Assembly: GCF_001975785.1 (NCBI RefSeq)
Contig: NZ_MSFI01000002.1
Span: 1 to 64,000 of the forward strand
Origin: Domibacillus epiphyticus
Lineage (GTDB): Bacteria > Bacillota > Bacilli > Bacillales > Domibacillaceae
DNA: 64,000 nt
Reading direction: 5' to 3'
The translations under genes were made by a program, and so were the position numbers. The notes under the pieces were generated by a model. It was not told the DNA's origin and did not search any database. It saw only the letters and a program-made list of their open reading frames with translations. Position 1 is the first letter of the stretch. Each line of letters opens with the position of its first letter. This document shows, one piece after another, positions 61,476 to 64,000 of this stretch.

Positions 61476-62339
61476 TCAAGAACGCTTTTTATAAACCATT
61501 ACAAACTCTTTAAACAACATAGTCTCTTCCGTTTCAATTTTCTCAATCAAGTACGTGACGGACCGTAGACTTGCTGCGATGCTGGATGGATAGATTTTTA
61601 GTTTTTTTGCCGCTATCTCTTCTTTTACCATCGACTCCGGTAAATAGGAGATGCCAAGTCCCGTCTCGATAAACCTCTTCGTAACTTCAATTTGACTGAC
61701 AGCCATTGTCTTTATGTACGGATTTGACCCCTTCAACTCTTTCAATAAAGCTTTCCAGTAGCCCGGATGGTTATTCGTAAAAACTCGGTATTTGGTTAGA
61801 AGAGATGATTCTTCTGCTGTGTCGGTGATGGGGCCAGCAAGTACAACACTTTCTTCATGGATAGTGCTGCACATAACATTCGTATGAACGGATGGCATGC
61901 GTGCGAGGCCAAGGTCAACTGCACCTGTACTTACTTTTTCTGCGATTTCATATGATTTTAAAATATCTATGTCGACTTCAATATGTGGATAAGTGCTAAT
62001 AAATTGGCTTAACAGGTCCGGTAAAAACGAGGACGCAATTTGCGGTGCACAGGCGATATTCAGCTTTTTATTGTAGCCCTGCTTCCATAAATCAAATGCG
62101 TTCATATTCCGTTCAAAAGAAGCGGTTATTTCTTTTGCTAGCGGCAGAAATTTATGTCCAGCCGGTGTAAGTTTTATTGATTTCCCTATCCGTTCAAACA
62201 ATTGAATGTTTAAATAGTCTTCAAGCCTCTGAATGTGTTTCGTCACAGCCGGTTGTGTTACATATAATTCTTCCGAGGCCATTCTGAAGTTTTCCAGTTC
62301 TGCTGCTTTTATAAATGTTTGAAGCCATTTAATATCCAT
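61476..62339 (-). CDS. LysR-family transcriptional regulator 3 (CcpE/CitR-like)
   Basis: This 287-residue LysR protein has the helix-turn-helix MASEELYVTQPAVTKHIQRL (about residues 20-39) and an effector domain. It looks closer to CitR/CcpE-type regulators than to the two LysR proteins at the left of the window. AAGGGGAT precedes the ATG. It is divergent from a Tam-like methyltransferase with a T-N11-A dyad between. It probably regulates itself and that gene. Confidence 0.9.
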   Translation of the reverse strand: MDIKWLQTFIKAAELENFRMASEELYVTQPAVTKHIQRLEDYLNIQLFERIGKSIKLTPAGHKFLPLAKEITASFERNMNAFDLWKQGYNKKLNIACAPQIASSFLPDLLSQFISTYPHIEVDIDILKSYEIAEKVSTGAVDLGLARMPSVHTNVMCSTIHEESVVLAGPITDTAEESSLLTKYRVFTNNHPGYWKALLKELKGSNPYIKTMAVSQIEVTKRFIETGLGISYLPESMVKEEIAAKKLKIYPSSIAASLRSVTYLIEKIETEETMLFKEFVMVYKKRS

Positions 62340-62353
62340 TTATTCATCCCCTT

Positions 62354-62368
62354 ATAACAATTTGTTAT
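62354..62368. promoter_or_regulatory. LysR-type T-N11-A operator
   Basis: ATAACAA and TTGTTAT flank a central T. This contains the T-N11-A form of LysR sites and is a perfect dyad. It lies 15 bases before the LysR 3 start and 84 bases before the methyltransferase start. Confidence 0.65.
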
Positions 62369-62451
62369 TGATTTCACTGTAATTTGTTAATATTCATTAT
62401 ATGGTAAATAAGATACAATTCAATCAATACTTATAAAAGGGGCGATGAAGA

Positions 62452-63192
62452 ATGGACTGGAACGCACAGCTTTATGATGGAAAACACCGATTTGTATCTG
62501 AATATGGACAGGATGTGGTGACCTTGCTTGCACCAACAGCTGGTGAGCGAATTCTCGATGTCGGCTGCGGCACAGGTGACCTTGCCAACACCCTTTCAGA
62601 AAAAGGAATTGAAGCCGTTGGTGTGGATCAGTCCCCATCAATGATTGAAAAAGCGGCTCATAAATATCCGCACATCCCTTTTACGGTCCGTGATGCGCGC
62701 GATTTAGGCTATAAAAATGAATTTGACGCCGTTTTTTCCAACGCTGCGATTCATTGGATTAAGCCGCCAAATAAAGTGTTAAGCAGTATATACAGCAGTT
62801 TGAAGCCTGGTGGAAGGTTCGTCGCAGAGTTTGGCGGAAAAGGCAACGTTGCGTTTATTTCCAGGGCAATCATCAATCAAATTAAAAACTATAATGCAGA
62901 ATCATTCCCATGGTATTTCCCATCCATCGGCGAATATACAGCGTTGATGGAACAAGCCGGTTTCCATGTCACATTTGCTGAACATTTCGAACGGCCGACA
63001 CGGTTAGATGGCGAAAGCGGTATGCGCAATTGGATTACGATGTTTGGCGATGTTGTGATGGGTGAGCAGTCAGAGATCGACAAAGAGCGAATTATTGGCG
63101 GTGCGGAGAAAGAGTTGAAAGAAACCTTCTTTCACGGTGACCATTGGACGGCGGATTATTGCCGGATTCGGGTTGTTGGAGTGAAAAAGTAA
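62452..63192 (+). CDS. SAM-dependent methyltransferase, trans-aconitate methyltransferase-like
   Basis: This 246-residue class I methyltransferase has the SAM motif ILDVGCGTGDLA (about residues 35-46) and the SNAAIHWIKPPNKVL stretch found in Tam-type trans-aconitate methyltransferases. Tam methylates trans-aconitate, a toxic isomer of a TCA intermediate. This would fit the tricarboxylate genes of the window. Substrate assignment is inference. AAAGGGGC precedes the ATG. It is divergent from LysR 3 and is followed by a terminator. Confidence 0.8.
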   Translation: MDWNAQLYDGKHRFVSEYGQDVVTLLAPTAGERILDVGCGTGDLANTLSEKGIEAVGVDQSPSMIEKAAHKYPHIPFTVRDARDLGYKNEFDAVFSNAAIHWIKPPNKVLSSIYSSLKPGGRFVAEFGGKGNVAFISRAIINQIKNYNAESFPWYFPSIGEYTALMEQAGFHVTFAEHFERPTRLDGESGMRNWITMFGDVVMGEQSEIDKERIIGGAEKELKETFFHGDHWTADYCRIRVVGVKK

Positions 63193-63226
63193 TTTTATTA
63201 TGAACTTCTTTACTCAAGCATGAAAA

Positions 63227-63253
63227 AACAACCGGTCTTTTGAGCCGGTTGTT
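63227..63253 (+). terminator. Terminator of the methyltransferase gene
   Basis: AACAACCGG pairs with CCGGTTGTT, with A6 before and TTTTTC after. Confidence 0.85.
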
Positions 63254-63371
63254 TTTTCATTTACAAAGGGTTATTTATTAAAATTTCGTTCAATGTTTTG
63301 GGGATGCAATATATTTACGCACTTTTTTATCATATAGTGTCAAAAAGTATACTCTTATTGTCATGAAAAAA

Positions 63372-63394
63372 GAGCTGTCTCAAAGAGACAGCTC
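63372..63394 (-). terminator. Terminator of the MMPL gene
   Basis: GAGCTGTCTC pairs with GAGACAGCTC around a three-base loop. Six T residues follow on the minus strand. Confidence 0.9.
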
Positions 63395-63408
63395 AATTCT
63401 ATTCCAAA

Positions 63409-64000
63409 TTATTTTCGTCCAAAAGGCCACCAGACGCCTTTATCAAATGAAACTGTAATGGCTGGAATTAAAAGCGGCAGCACAATGACTCCATACAATA
63501 AAAGACCCGTGATCACGATGGTCGCGATCTGGACGAGGCTTAGAACGCCCGATGGCATCATCGCACCGAAAGTTCCCGCAAGAATGACGGCTGCCGTAAT
63601 AATGACTGTTCCCATTTTCGCCATCGATGTCATCATTGCCTGCTGAATGCCTACGCCATCGATTGCTTCTTCTCGAAACCGATCAAGAAGGAAGATCGAA
63701 TAGTCAACACCAAGTGCAACAAGCATGACGAAGCCGAAAAATGGAACCGCCCAGCTGATGCCGTCGTATCCAAGTCCGTTCACGAAAATCAGTTCCGCGA
63801 CGGAAACAGACGTGTAATACGTCAACAATAACGAGCCGATCATGTAAAGCGGCATAATGACCGATCGGAATAACACTGCTAAAACGACGAACAAACTGAC
63901 TAACATAATCGTGACCGTCTGTGTAAAGTCTTCGGACGAGATTTTTTGCAAGTCACTGTTCATGCTTGAAATGCCACTGTACGCAAATTCGGCATCTTCA
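63409..64000 (-). CDS. MMPL-family transporter (partial, C-terminal end)
   Basis: The gene runs off the right edge. The minus-strand frame stays open to 64000, so only the C-terminal 197 or so residues are present. They hold about five membrane helices with the MMPL/RND-type motif FVMLVALGVDYSIFLLDRFREE and end in WWPFGRK. Such proteins export lipids, drugs or siderophores, and B. subtilis YdfJ is one example. The substrate is unknown. A strong terminator follows. Confidence 0.88.
   Translation of the reverse strand, partial: EDAEFAYSGISSMNSDLQKISSEDFTQTVTIMLVSLFVVLAVLFRSVIMPLYMIGSLLLTYYTSVSVAELIFVNGLGYDGISWAVPFFGFVMLVALGVDYSIFLLDRFREEAIDGVGIQQAMMTSMAKMGTVIITAAVILAGTFGAMMPSGVLSLVQIATIVITGLLLYGVIVLPLLIPAITVSFDKGVWWPFGRK

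Noticed and set aside
61296-61568. 90-codon plus-strand frame upstream of LysR 3
   Set aside because: It overlaps the LysR 3 coding region antisense, and has no ribosome site or recognisable motif.
1-64000. Insertion sequences, prophage or integrated element
   Set aside because: No transposase, integrase or phage structural genes and no flanking repeats were seen.

Overview
The window looks like chromosome from an aerobic, spore-forming Bacillaceae. Supporting signs are strong purine-rich ribosome binding sites, many TTG and GTG starts, moderate G+C, Bacillus-type regulators with recognisable operators (Zur, PerR, CsoR, HxlR), close relatives of B. subtilis YhfK, YkoGHI, YqjF and AdhB, and a cluster of CotB-like spore coat proteins. 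No insertion sequence, prophage, CRISPR array, tRNA or complete rRNA was found. The left edge holds three tandem promoters and the leader of an rRNA operon that runs leftwards out of the window.

Region by region: 1-2.6 kb, rRNA promoters and a divergent AbrB-family membrane protein / LysR pair. 2.6-8.8 kb, YhfK, a tartrate/D-malate type dehydrogenase, a HAD phosphatase plus an inositol-phosphatase-like pair, and a large chemoreceptor. 9.0-11.7 kb, a degenerate ~20-bp tandem repeat and a Zur-controlled pair (FAD/NAD(P) oxidoreductase and a YciC/ZagA-like GTPase). 11.8-16.9 kb, a sucrose PTS locus (LacI-type repressor, EIIBC, sucrose-6-P hydrolase, fructokinase) with three evenly spaced operators. 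17-17.5 kb, a two-gene XRE regulator/membrane protein cassette. 17.6-24.6 kb, a tricarboxylate module (TctABC and a TcuA-like flavoprotein) divergent from a second LysR followed by a second AbrB protein.

24.7-36 kb holds glycerate kinase 1, a MocR regulator, a 64-aa membrane protein with an LrgAB-like pair, PadR-ChrA, and a five-gene minus-strand operon of glycerate kinase 2, a DASS transporter, and YkoG/YkoH/YkoI-like regulator, sensor and PepSY proteins. 36-43.7 kb holds PerR-type katA, a 38-aa zinc-ribbon peptide, GDPD, an RlmI-like methyltransferase, a topoisomerase III and a BNR-repeat exported protein. 43.8-47 kb is a csoR-copZ-copA copper locus with a 23-aa peptide after copA. 47.2-53 kb has an SLH-amidase, CorA, DUF4385, a lipoprotein, YqjF and a Gfo/Idh/MocA oxidoreductase. 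53-56.5 kb is a formaldehyde module (hxlR-hxlAB, a 28-aa peptide, an AdhB-like dehydrogenase). 56.9-61.3 kb has an oligo-1,6-glucosidase and three CotB-like genes. 61.4-64 kb has a LysR gene divergent from a Tam-like methyltransferase, and the C-terminal end of an MMPL transporter cut by the window.

Organic-acid uptake and oxidation is the dominant theme. Two LysR-AbrB modules, TctABC-TcuA, a TtuC-type dehydrogenase, two glycerate kinases and a DASS carrier could together take up tricarboxylates or tartrate and route carbon to aconitate or 2-phosphoglycerate. Substrates are inferred from family membership only. The least explained items are the Zur-controlled flavoprotein, the glycerate/YkoGHI operon, the CotB trio, the LrgAB upstream direct repeats, the ~20-bp tandem repeat, and several very small proteins.
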